Positions 18,917 through 26,847 of a stretch of DNA of 64,000 nucleotides are shown here, in pieces; the stretch's first letter is position 1; each line of letters begins with the position of its first letter. The DNA is from Leminorella richardii (GTDB lineage Bacteria; Pseudomonadota; Gammaproteobacteria; Enterobacterales; Enterobacteriaceae): NCBI RefSeq assembly GCF_900478135.1, contig NZ_LS483470.1, forward strand, positions 1,112,501-1,176,500, in the 5' to 3' direction. Position numbers and translations under genes: made by a program. Under the pieces are notes generated by a model. That model was given only the letters and a program-made list of their open reading frames with translations, did no database searches and had not been told where the DNA came from.

Positions 18917-19060
18917 CCCTGCGGGTCAACACTCCGTGTTGCTCAACGCCTAAAGGCGTTGTCCGTTGGGGTCGACTTGGCGTAAGCCAACGACAAACCG
19001 GCTTTGCCGGTTTGAACAGCGCTTGCGCTGGCCCTGAAAGGGTGAAGCCCGAAGGGCTTC
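18917..19060 (+). repeat. multi-hairpin element 2, after dinB
   Basis: Eight short hairpins in series: CCC/GGG (18917-18925), CAACAC/GTGTTG (18927-18941), CAACGCC/GGCGTTG (18944-18961), TTGGC/GCCAA (18977-18990), AAACCGGC/GCCGGTTT (18995-19013), CAGCGC/GCGCTG (19017-19030), CCCT/AGGG (19032-19042), GAAGCCC/GGGCTTC (19044-19060). Loops are two to four bases, often GAA. It shares order and anchor words with the element at 2689-2829, with base pairs exchanged in the stems. It lies between two copies of a terminator hairpin. No ORF. Function unknown. Confidence 0.75.
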
Positions 19061-19117
19061 ATAACGGCCCGTAGGAAGGCTATGCCCGACGCACTCCTAA
19101 AGCTAATACAAGCGCTC

Positions 19118-19167
19118 TTCCGGCCGAGCACAATAGCGATATGAGTAGGTTGTATTTTCGGCCGGAA
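19118..19167. repeat. 10-bp perfect inverted repeat
   Basis: TTCCGGCCGA (19118-19127) pairs with TCGGCCGGAA (19158-19167) across a 30-nt loop. It lies in the same dinB-pepD interval, after the hairpin chain. Confidence 0.7.
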
Positions 19168-19208
19168 TATCCTCTGAAGCTAATTGAAGATGGTTTGTCA
19201 GCAGTCTG

Positions 19209-19230
19209 AAACGGCGGTTTCCCGCCGTTT
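19209..19230. terminator. terminator between dinB and pepD (hairpin copy 2)
   Basis: AAACGGCGG-tttc-CCGCCGTTT followed by TTTT. It is the functional-looking copy of the hairpin also found at 18823-18844, and can serve dinB and, less well, the convergent pepD. Confidence 0.8.
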
Positions 19231-19255
19231 TTTATCATTCTAATGATGAACCCAA

Positions 19256-20716
19256 TCAGTTCTTTTCAGGAATGGACTTCAGCACCTGAGTGAGAAGCTG
19301 CCAGTAGCGGCCAACGCTGGCGATGTGAACTTGCTCATCCGGCGAGTGGGCGCCGGTGATGGTTGGCCCAATAGAAACCATATCCATTTCAGGGTAAGGG
19401 CGCTTAAACAGCCCGCACTCTAAGCCTGCGTGGATCACCATAACGTGCGGTGTGGTGCCAAACAGCGTTTTATAGCTTTCACGCACTAGATTCATTACCG
19501 GAGACGCAGGATTGGGTTCCCATCCCGGATAGCCGCCCTTGGTTTTGACTTCAGCGCCGGCCAGTTTACCCAGAGACATCAGCACTTCGACGACGTACTG
19601 TTTGCCGCTGTCAATCAGTGAGCGAATGAGGTAGAGCACCTGTGCACTATCCTGTTCGGTGGTGACTACGCCTACGTTAAGCGAAGTTTCTACAACGCCT
19701 TTTACCGAGTCGCTCATGCGCACTACGCCGTTAGGGCTGGCGTTAACTAAACCGATCAGGCTGTCTTGGCTAGCCTGAGTGAGGGCTTTAAAACCGCATT
19801 CGAAAGGTTCAACGGCCAGCGAGATACTGGCTTCTACGGCGGAAAGCTCGTGGTTGAGCAGAGTCAGGTAGTCAGCTACAGCCTGTTTGAGCGAAGAGGC
19901 TTGCGCGCTCGGTACGGCAACGACTGCAGACGCTTCACGCGGAATGGCATTGCGCAGCGTGCCGCCGTTGAGAGAAAGCAGGCGTAGGCCGAGAGCTTCG
20001 GTGTGGGCCGCCAGAAAACGCGCCATCAGCTTGTTAGCGTTGCCAAGGCCCAGATGGATATCACCGCCGGAGTGACCGCCTTTCAGGCCTTTGAGGGCGA
20101 TTTTAAAGGTATCGTATCCGCCGGGCAGGGCCTCACGGGTCAGAGGCAGTGTTGTAATGCAGTCAACGCCACCGGCGCATCCCATATACACTTCACCTTC
20201 AGTTTCCGAGTCGGTATTAATCAGAATTTCGCTTTTTAACCAGCCGGGCTGAAGGCCAAATGCGCCGTCCATACCGGTTTCTTCCGTCATGGTTAACAGA
20301 ACTTCAATTGGGCCATGAACTAGGCTGTCGTCAGAAAGTACTGCCAGAGCAGAGGCCATACCGATACCGTTATCGGAGCCGAGCGTAGTGCCGCGCGCCT
20401 TTAGCCATTCGCCGTCGACATAGGTTTGAATAGGGTCTTTGGTAAAGTCGTGTACGGTGTCGTCGTTTTTCTGCGGCACCATGTCCAAGTGCGCCTGAAG
20501 CACGACGGACTTGCGGTTTTCCATGCCCGGCGTAGCGGGCTTACGAAGCAGAATGTTACCGACGGCGTCGCGTTCGGCGAACAGGTTTTTCCCTTTCGCC
20601 CAGCTGACAATATGCTGAGCCAGCGCTTCTTCATGTTTGGAGGGGTGAGGGATAGAGCAGATAGTTGCGAAGTGTTGCCACAGGTGCTGTGGGGTAAGTT
20701 GTGATATATCAGACAC
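19256..20716 (-). CDS. pepD: cytosol non-specific dipeptidase (aminoacyl-histidine dipeptidase)
   Basis: An M20-type zinc dipeptidase of 486 aa that splits Xaa-His and many other dipeptides in the cytosol. Metal-binding and catalytic motifs are HLDMVPQ, TTLGSDNGIGMA, MTEETGMDGAFG and NTDSETEGEVYMG; a late metal ligand lies in VIHAGLECGLF. The start is GTG 20716, with AGGAGAT upstream. Beside gpt as in E. coli, divergently oriented. Confidence 0.96.
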   Translation of the reverse strand: MSDISQLTPQHLWQHFATICSIPHPSKHEEALAQHIVSWAKGKNLFAERDAVGNILLRKPATPGMENRKSVVLQAHLDMVPQKNDDTVHDFTKDPIQTYVDGEWLKARGTTLGSDNGIGMASALAVLSDDSLVHGPIEVLLTMTEETGMDGAFGLQPGWLKSEILINTDSETEGEVYMGCAGGVDCITTLPLTREALPGGYDTFKIALKGLKGGHSGGDIHLGLGNANKLMARFLAAHTEALGLRLLSLNGGTLRNAIPREASAVVAVPSAQASSLKQAVADYLTLLNHELSAVEASISLAVEPFECGFKALTQASQDSLIGLVNASPNGVVRMSDSVKGVVETSLNVGVVTTEQDSAQVLYLIRSLIDSGKQYVVEVLMSLGKLAGAEVKTKGGYPGWEPNPASPVMNLVRESYKTLFGTTPHVMVIHAGLECGLFKRPYPEMDMVSIGPTITGAHSPDEQVHIASVGRYWQLLTQVLKSIPEKN

Positions 20717-21033
20717 AATAGATCTCCTGTAACGATTTTTTTCTTTTTAACGGGCAGAGGCCCCGTTGCCGTAGGAAATAGTTTTTCGCTTTGTATACGT
20801 AGCATATTAACCGCAGATGCAGCGCGAGAGGTAGCCATTTTTGGCGGTAATGAGCGTAATAAAAAGAGATTTGAGATAAATTGAGACTGGGGTAAAACGA
20901 CTTCATCACATCAGGAACTTTTCTCTAGTAGAAGCTCTGGTTTTTATCGGCGACGATCTTTATAATTCCCCCCAACTTTTTTCCCCTGATCCATTAGCTA
21001 AAGCCGCGCTTTGTCGGCTGGGACTCTCTTTAT
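20717..21033. promoter_or_regulatory. pepD-gpt divergent intergenic region
   Basis: The 317 nt must contain the promoters of both divergent genes. A hairpin AGCCG-cgctttgt-CGGCT lies about 15 nt before the gpt start, in its 5' untranslated region. I see no ORF and no known operator. Confidence 0.4.
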
Positions 21034-21492
21034 ATGAGCGAAAAATACATCGTCACTTGGGATATGTTACAGATAGAAGCCCGTAAACTGGCTACTCGTC
21101 TGCTGCCTAGAGAACAGTGGAAAGGCATTATTGCCGTTAGTCGCGGCGGCCTGGTGCCAGCGGCGCTTTTAGCCCGCGAGCTCAGCATTCGCTACGTGGA
21201 TACCGTTTGTATCTCCAGCTATGACCACGACAACCAGCGTGAAATGAATGTGCTCAAGCGGGCAGAAGGGGACGGTGAAGGTTTCATCGTCGTTGACGAC
21301 CTGGTTGATACTGGCGGAACGGCTAAGGCCATTCGCGATATGTACCCGAAAGCGCGCTTTGTGACTATTTTCGCCAAGCCGGCCGGTAAGCCGCTGGTGG
21401 ACGACTATGTGGTTGATATCCCGCAGGACACTTGGATTGAGCAGCCGTGGGATATGGGCATCACTTTTGTTAAGCCTATCGGCGATCGCTGA
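21034..21492 (+). CDS. gpt: xanthine-guanine phosphoribosyltransferase
   Basis: It salvages guanine, xanthine and, less well, hypoxanthine into nucleotides using PRPP; peripheral to the inner membrane. The 152-aa protein has the E. coli length and the PRPP-binding motif FIVVDDLVDTGGTAK. The ribosome binding site is weak. A GC-rich hairpin with T run (CGGGCGTCG/CGGCGCCCG, about 21513-21547) follows. Confidence 0.97.
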   Translation: MSEKYIVTWDMLQIEARKLATRLLPREQWKGIIAVSRGGLVPAALLARELSIRYVDTVCISSYDHDNQREMNVLKRAEGDGEGFIVVDDLVDTGGTAKAIRDMYPKARFVTIFAKPAGKPLVDDYVVDIPQDTWIEQPWDMGITFVKPIGDR

Positions 21493-21512
21493 TACAGCTT
21501 CAGACATAAAGG

Positions 21513-21548
21513 CGGGCGTCGTTCACTGAGCGGCGCCCGTTTTTTTTC
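21513..21548 (+). terminator. terminator of gpt
   Basis: CGGGCG(T)CG paired with CG(G)CGCCCG followed by eight T. Confidence 0.8.
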
Positions 21549-21601
21549 GCCTGTCAGCCACTGACATTTTGATGTCTGAATTTTTTGAGAGCTAAAAGTA
21601 T

Positions 21602-21626
21602 AAACGCCCGCAATGCGGGCGTTTTA
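21602..21626 (-). terminator. terminator of the M20 peptidase operon
   Basis: AAACGCCCGC-aat-GCGGGCGTTT lies just after the stop of the minus-strand gene ending at 21643. Confidence 0.8.
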
Positions 21627-21642
21627 GCCTGAAGTGACGCGA

Positions 21643-22755
21643 TTAGAGCGACTTCAAAATTCGGCTCAGTAGCTTGATACGCGGGATAATGCTGTCCAGT
21701 TCAACGTATTCCGTTGAGCTGTGGAAGTCAGCGCCGATAGGACCGAAACCGTCCAGAGAAGGAACGCCCAGCGCGGCGGTGTGGTTGGCGTCAGAGCCTC
21801 CGCCAACGGCAAGCCAGTTAATGGCAATATCTTCTTCTTTACCGCATTTCTCCACCAGCGCCATCAGTTTTTCAGTGTCTTCACTCGGTGACATAGCAGG
21901 CGTATGCGCCAGCTCGGTGACGGTCGCTGTGACGTCCTCCACATAGGCACGGGTAGCCATATCGTTGATGGCTTTACTGATGCGATGATACTCGTCGTTG
22001 TTCCAGAAGCGAACGTCAACAACGGCCTGAGCTTTGTCTGGAACGATGTTAGCCGCATCGCCGCCTTTAATGACGCCAACGTTTAGCGTAGTGCCCAGTT
22101 CTTTATTGCCCAGTTGGTTAATCGCCAGTACCCAGTTGGCCAGCTCGGTAATCGCAGAACGGCCTTTTTCCGGCGAGTTGCCCGCGTGAGCAGCGCGACC
22201 GTGGAAGTCGATGCAATAGCGGATCATGCCTTTACGAGCCTTGACCAGTGAACCGTCGGCGCGCGCTGCTTCTGCTACCAGCACACAGCGGCTTTGCTTG
22301 GCATACTTGCCAATCCACTCGTGAGAGTAAACGGAGCCGGTTTCTTCGTCTGGGTTCATGGTTACGGCAATGGACAGACGCTCTATGTCTTTGTCGTCCA
22401 GCGCGCGCAGCGCCCAAAGAATGTTCATCAGGCCAGACTTCATGTCTGCTGCGCCGGGGCCATACAGACGTGTTGCGTCGGTTGACATCGGTCTTTCTGC
22501 AGCGGTTCCCGGTGGGAATACGGTATCCATATGGCCTACCAGCAGGACGTCGTACTGGGTGGCGTTTGGTTTGTTGGTTGCGAAAACGCCAGGGCCGACT
22601 TCTTTACCTAAGTCGACAATTTCTGCATGCCAGCCCAGGTCTTGGTATTTTTTAGCCATAATATCGGCAATAACGGCAACGCCTTCAGTGGTTTGCGTAC
22701 CGCAGTCCACGTTGACTAAAGGGCGAAGTTCATCAAGATATTTTTCTAACTGCAT
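21643..22755 (-). CDS. M20 family zinc metallopeptidase (glutamate carboxypeptidase-like)
   Basis: The 370-aa protein has M20 motifs GHMDTVFPPG, GPGAADMKSG (metal Asp), MNPDEETGS (catalytic and metal Glu) and a C-terminal GADFHSSTEY (metal His). The dimerisation domain follows FHGRAAHAGNSPEKG. Closest in style to glutamate carboxypeptidase (CPG2) and related ArgE/DapE relatives; the substrate is not known. The ATG has AAGGAT upstream. It is the last of three genes with yjiH and yjiG, which suggests that the membrane pair moves its product or substrate. Confidence 0.85.
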   Translation of the reverse strand: MQLEKYLDELRPLVNVDCGTQTTEGVAVIADIMAKKYQDLGWHAEIVDLGKEVGPGVFATNKPNATQYDVLLVGHMDTVFPPGTAAERPMSTDATRLYGPGAADMKSGLMNILWALRALDDKDIERLSIAVTMNPDEETGSVYSHEWIGKYAKQSRCVLVAEAARADGSLVKARKGMIRYCIDFHGRAAHAGNSPEKGRSAITELANWVLAINQLGNKELGTTLNVGVIKGGDAANIVPDKAQAVVDVRFWNNDEYHRISKAINDMATRAYVEDVTATVTELAHTPAMSPSEDTEKLMALVEKCGKEEDIAINWLAVGGGSDANHTAALGVPSLDGFGPIGADFHSSTEYVELDSIIPRIKLLSRILKSL

Positions 22756-22836
22756 GAGATATCCTTATTTTTTGATTCCACCGCGCTGGTGCGCGGTGGC
22801 GAGATTGGTGGTTTTTAAACCGGCAGAAAAGGGCTT

Positions 22837-23301
22837 TTAGCCAATGAAGATTTTCATCAGGAACATGGCAATAAAGGCGTTAATCACTGACACAACGATC
22901 ATGACAGGGATCTTGCTGGCCTTAGTTCCGATAACGCCAAGAATACGACCTGCGTATTGAATTTGAGAACCCATCAGGTAGATAGCCGGAGCCAGAATGG
23001 CCAAGTGCTCACCGCTCAGCGTGCCGTTGGCATACAGGCTTACGGCAACACCGATACCGCCGCCCATGGACATCCAGCCGCCGATAAGTACCGCAGCGGC
23101 TTCGCCCGGTAGGCCGAACAGGTTCATCAGCGGAGCAAAGATAAAGCCCAGGCCTTTCAGGGCACCGGTAATTTCTAACGCCTTGATGATGACGAAAGCC
23201 ATCAGTACGTTTGGCAGGGTGCTTGACGTTGCGATCCCCCATCCTTTGCGAGCGCCAGCGACGAAAACGTCGGTAATCATAGGCTTGCTTTCATTTGACA
23301 T
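22837..23301 (-). CDS. yjiG: YjiG family nucleoside-recognition-domain membrane protein
   Basis: The 154-aa integral membrane protein matches the YjiG family (SpmB-like), with several spans and glycine-rich GGWMSMGGGIGVAVS. AAGGATATC precedes the ATG. In E. coli yjiG and yjiH lie next to iadA, an isoaspartyl dipeptidase; here the neighbour is an M20 peptidase. The pair is thought to form a transporter, but no substrate is proven. Confidence 0.82.
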   Translation of the reverse strand: MSNESKPMITDVFVAGARKGWGIATSSTLPNVLMAFVIIKALEITGALKGLGFIFAPLMNLFGLPGEAAAVLIGGWMSMGGGIGVAVSLYANGTLSGEHLAILAPAIYLMGSQIQYAGRILGVIGTKASKIPVMIVVSVINAFIAMFLMKIFIG

Positions 23302-23330
23302 TGTCTTGATATCCTTAAATTCCGTATGGG

Positions 23331-24047
23331 TTACGCGTTAGTCGCTTCTTTTTTAGTGGTCAGGCTCAGATAGAGGCGGAATATGTTCGTGCCGACGATC
23401 TTCATGACGAACATAACGCAAATGCATAAACCAATAGAGGCCGGTACGGCAGGGGTATTGTCTACGGTCATCAGCGTAAACAGCACCGCGCCGGAAGAGA
23501 AAAAGTTGGTGATCATGGCGCCAGCGGAGAACTGGAACATAGTGATCAGGTCTTTTTCTTTTTCCGTCAGTTGGCCTTCGTCAACCAGTGAGCGAGTCAG
23601 CGATGCGCCGACGTCGGTGCTCTGTAGGCTACCGATAATAGCCAGGCCGGTTGAACCAGGGATACCTAACAGAGGGCGAAGCAGGGGAGTGAGCAGCTTG
23701 CGAGCCGCGTTCAGAGCCCCATAGTGTTCCAGAACGTTAATCATGCCCAGAGCAAACATCACTGAAGGGATCAGGCCAAAGGCGAACAGGAAACCGTCCA
23801 TTGCGCCGTTGCCGCCTGCACCGCGAAACGTGGTTTTGGCGACGTTAATTGCGCCGTCAGCCTGAGTGACGTTTGCGGTTACTTTACCGAACGCACCGTT
23901 AAGGGTCGTAAAGTCAAAAACAGACCACCATTCTTTTCCCCCTAACAGGCCAGAAAAGAACACCATGGCGAAAATGAGAGAGATATAGGCGCCGATTCCA
24001 ACTTTGGATTCCTCCGGTTGGGTAGGCTTAGTACTTTCTTGAGACAT
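23331..24047 (-). CDS. yjiH: YjiH family nucleoside-recognition-domain membrane protein
   Basis: The 238-aa membrane protein of the YjiH (SpmA-like) family is partner of YjiG, 29 nt upstream of it. A soluble N-terminal tail (about 20 residues) is followed by hydrophobic segments and the conserved GSLQSTDVGASLTRSLVDEG region. GGGAATC precedes the ATG. It is the first gene of the yjiH-yjiG-peptidase operon and diverges from the ABC importer. Confidence 0.82.
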   Translation of the reverse strand: MSQESTKPTQPEESKVGIGAYISLIFAMVFFSGLLGGKEWWSVFDFTTLNGAFGKVTANVTQADGAINVAKTTFRGAGGNGAMDGFLFAFGLIPSVMFALGMINVLEHYGALNAARKLLTPLLRPLLGIPGSTGLAIIGSLQSTDVGASLTRSLVDEGQLTEKEKDLITMFQFSAGAMITNFFSSGAVLFTLMTVDNTPAVPASIGLCICVMFVMKIVGTNIFRLYLSLTTKKEATNA

Positions 24048-24393
24048 ATGAGATTCCCTGATAAAAAACTATCGTGTAGTTATTTGGCGATCGTTTATCG
24101 TTATTCCAGATTGGCATTCTTTTTATTTTGATCGCAATTGTAAATACTACAGATCACGCTTCCGTAATATTTTCTACCTGACCGTGCACTTTTTGTGCGG
24201 TTGATAATAATATGCTGCTGATGTGTCTATTTTGTTAATTTATCAAGGCGGTATAGATAAATGAGCAGCTTGAATACGTAGGATTGGTACTTATCCGATA
24301 ATTCAGAGATTTATGTATTTTTATGCGCTATTCGTGCATACTTTCAGACATTAGCCATAAAACAGTTAACGAATTAACGATAAGGATAAAGCT
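24048..24393. promoter_or_regulatory. divergent intergenic region, yjiH operon and ABC importer
   Basis: The 346 AT-rich bases separate two divergent transport operons. An imperfect dyad (CCGTGCAC-ttttt-GTGCGG, about 24182-24200) is the only repeat I noticed. No ORF. Confidence 0.3.
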
Positions 24394-25170
24394 ATGTTTA
24401 AACGTCTTTCCATTTTCGGTGCCTGTCTGGCAGCCGCTCTGTGTACGCTACCGGCGGCGAATGCTGCGGATCCTACTTATGTGGTAGGTTCAGGCGGAAC
24501 CTATCGCCCGTTTGAGTTTGAAAATAGCAAGAAAGAGCTTGAAGGGTTTGATATCGATGTGATTTCCGCCATTGCTAAAGCGGAAAACTTTAACATCAAG
24601 CTGGTGAATACCCCTTGGGAAGGCATTTTTGCAACGCTGGGCAGCGGCGATCGCGACATTATTATTTCCGGTATCACCATTACCGACAAGCGTAAGCAGA
24701 TGGTTGACTTCTCTTCTCCCTATTTCCCTGCAGAGCAGGCCATTGTCGTGCCAAAAGGCAAGACTATCGGCGGCATTGCCGATCTGAAACCGCTGAAAGT
24801 CGGCGTAGTAAACTCCAGTACCGGCGATATCGTTGTTTCTGACGTGCTGGGTAAAAACAGTACCGCTATCAAGCGTTTCGACAATACTCCACTGATGCTG
24901 CAAGAGCTGTATGAAGACGGCATTGATGCGGCAGTAGGTGACGTGGGGGTGGCCAAGTTCTACATTAAAAACCACCCCGATAAAGAGTTTAATCTGGTCT
25001 CTGACGCCAAGTTTGAGCGCCAGTACTTCGGTATCGCTGTTGCCAAAGGCAACGACGACCTGCGTAACAAGATCAACTCCGGTCTGAAAAAGATTATCGC
25101 TGACGGCACCTATGCGAAAATCTACCAAAAGTGGTTTGATAACGACGTTCCGGCACTGCCTGCCGAATAA
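24394..25170 (+). CDS. polar amino acid ABC transporter, periplasmic binding protein
   Basis: The 258-aa family 3 solute-binding protein has a signal peptide (MFKRLSIFGACLAAALCTLPAANA) and the usual motifs RPFEFENSKKELEGFDIDV and DIIISGITITDKRKQMVDFS. Typical ligands are glutamine, arginine, lysine or cystine; the sequence does not tell which. First gene of a three-gene importer, separated from the permease gene by a strong hairpin. Confidence 0.88.
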   Translation: MFKRLSIFGACLAAALCTLPAANAADPTYVVGSGGTYRPFEFENSKKELEGFDIDVISAIAKAENFNIKLVNTPWEGIFATLGSGDRDIIISGITITDKRKQMVDFSSPYFPAEQAIVVPKGKTIGGIADLKPLKVGVVNSSTGDIVVSDVLGKNSTAIKRFDNTPLMLQELYEDGIDAAVGDVGVAKFYIKNHPDKEFNLVSDAKFERQYFGIAVAKGNDDLRNKINSGLKKIIADGTYAKIYQKWFDNDVPALPAE

Positions 25171-25187
25171 CTGATTTTTTAGTCACT

Positions 25188-25223
25188 GCGTTCAGGGCGA
25201 TTGATTCGCCCTGAACGCTTTTT
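25188..25223 (+). terminator. strong hairpin with T run between binding protein and permease genes
   Basis: GCGTTCAGGGCGA (25188-25200) pairs perfectly over 13 bp with 25206-25218, followed by TTTTT. It lies inside the operon, so it probably attenuates transcription and keeps binding protein above permease. Confidence 0.8.
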
Positions 25224-25242
25224 AACTACAGGTTCTTTTTTT

Positions 25243-26004
25243 ATGTCAGGATTTCGCTGGGAGATAATCCAGGAATATGCTCCTTTGTTTGCCGAAGGGG
25301 CATTGATGACCGTCAAGTGCACCATCATCTGCGTGATTTTAGGGGTAAGCTGGGGGTTGGTTCTGGGGCTAGGAGGTCTGGCCCGCGCGCCGCGCAGCCG
25401 AGGAATGGATCTGTTCCTGCGCACTTTTGTCCAGTGGCCGGTTAAGATTTACGTTAGTGCCTTTCGCGGTACACCGCTGTTTGTTCAAATCATGGTAGTG
25501 CACTTCGCGCTGATCCCGCTGCTGATTAATCCTCGTGACGGGTTGCTGGTGTCCAGCGGCATTATGTCAATAGACTTCGCCCGCATGCTGCGTTCGGAAT
25601 ATGGCGCGTTCCTCTCCTGCGTTGTCGCCATTACGCTAAACGCGGGTGCCTACGTTTCCGAGATTTTCCGCGCTGGGATTGAGTCTATCGATAAAGGGCA
25701 GATGGAAGCGTCCCGCTCTCTCGGTATGACCTATGGCAAAACCATGCGCAAGATTATTCTGCCGCAGGCGTTTCGTCGCATGCTGCCGCCGCTGGGGAAT
25801 AACGCGATTGCTATCGTAAAAGATTCGTCGCTGGCGTCCGCCATTGGCCTTGCCGATCTGGCTTATGCCGCCAGAACCGTATCCGGCGCCTATGCCAGCT
25901 ACTGGGAACCCTACCTGACAATATCAATTGTGTACTGGGTGATTACGTTCTTACTCTCTTTGATGGTAAGGCATATGGAAAAGAGGTTAGGCAGAAGTGA
26001 TTAA
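25243..26004 (+). CDS. polar amino acid ABC transporter, permease
   Basis: The 253-aa inner-membrane protein is of the HisMQ/GlnP family. The EAA loop that contacts the ATPase is clear (EASRSLGMTYGKTMRKIILP). ATG 25243 was chosen; the frame opens earlier at 25201, but that part lies in the terminator hairpin. The stop overlaps the ATPase start by 8 nt, so the two are translationally coupled. Only one permease gene is present, suggesting a homodimer. Confidence 0.88.
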   Translation: MSGFRWEIIQEYAPLFAEGALMTVKCTIICVILGVSWGLVLGLGGLARAPRSRGMDLFLRTFVQWPVKIYVSAFRGTPLFVQIMVVHFALIPLLINPRDGLLVSSGIMSIDFARMLRSEYGAFLSCVVAITLNAGAYVSEIFRAGIESIDKGQMEASRSLGMTYGKTMRKIILPQAFRRMLPPLGNNAIAIVKDSSLASAIGLADLAYAARTVSGAYASYWEPYLTISIVYWVITFLLSLMVRHMEKRLGRSD

Positions 26005-26719
26005 GATCCGTAATTTACAAAAACAGTTCGGTAAAATTCACGTTTTACGCGGTATTTCCTGCGATATCGCCGCCAATGAGGTGGTGTGTATTATTGGCCC
26101 TTCAGGCTCGGGGAAAAGTACCTTTCTGCGCTGCATGAACGCGCTGGAAGAGATGAGCGACGGCGAGATTTTTATTAACGGGTTTGCGGTTCACGATAGG
26201 AAAACCAATCTCAATCATCTGCGCGAGAGCGTTGGCATGGTTTTTCAGCGCTTTAACCTGTTTCCCCACATGACGGTGTTAGAGAACCTCATTCTGGCGC
26301 CAATGGACATTAAAAAGCTGTCGCGCGCTCAGGCGGTAGAAAGAGCCGAAAAGCTGTTGCAGAAAGTCGGGCTGTTGGACAAGATTGACGCCTATCCTAG
26401 CCAGCTTTCCGGCGGGCAGCAGCAGCGCGTTGCCATTGCGCGAGCGCTGGCGATGGAGCCCAAGGTCATGCTGTTTGATGAACCCACCTCTGCGCTGGAT
26501 CCCGAGCTGGTGGGGGAGGTGTTAACGGTGATGAAATCTCTGGCTCACGAGGGGATGACGATGGTTGTTGTAACCCATGAGATGGGCTTCGCCAAAGATG
26601 TGGCAGACCGAGTAATCTTTATCGACCAGGGCATCATTCAGGAAGAGGATGTGCCTGAGAAGCTGTTTACATCACCGTCAAGCGAAAGAACCCGTGCGTT
26701 CTTGAGTAAAGTGCTGTAA
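25997..26719 (+). CDS. polar amino acid ABC transporter, ATP-binding protein (GlnQ/HisP type)
   Basis: The 240-aa ATPase shows Walker A GPSGSGKST, Q-loop VFQRFNLFPHMTV, signature LSGGQQQRVAIARAL, Walker B VMLFDEPTSALD and the switch His in VVTHEMGFA. The start is GTG 25997, overlapping the permease end. A hairpin with T run follows (about 26745-26776). Confidence 0.92.
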   Translation: MIKIRNLQKQFGKIHVLRGISCDIAANEVVCIIGPSGSGKSTFLRCMNALEEMSDGEIFINGFAVHDRKTNLNHLRESVGMVFQRFNLFPHMTVLENLILAPMDIKKLSRAQAVERAEKLLQKVGLLDKIDAYPSQLSGGQQQRVAIARALAMEPKVMLFDEPTSALDPELVGEVLTVMKSLAHEGMTMVVVTHEMGFAKDVADRVIFIDQGIIQEEDVPEKLFTSPSSERTRAFLSKVL

Positions 26720-26746
26720 GCCGAATCGGCAGGGTGAAGAATAAAC

Positions 26747-26776
26747 AACGGTTACCGCTGCGGTAGCCGTTTTTTT
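26747..26776 (+). terminator. terminator of the ABC importer operon
   Basis: ACGGTTACCGC-tg-CGGTAGCCGT followed by eight T. Confidence 0.8.
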
Positions 26777-26847
26777 TACCTCTAAACGCGCGCGAAAGCG
26801 ACACAGCGCGTACACTGTGAGCGTATAACGATAAGAGCGAGCACAAT

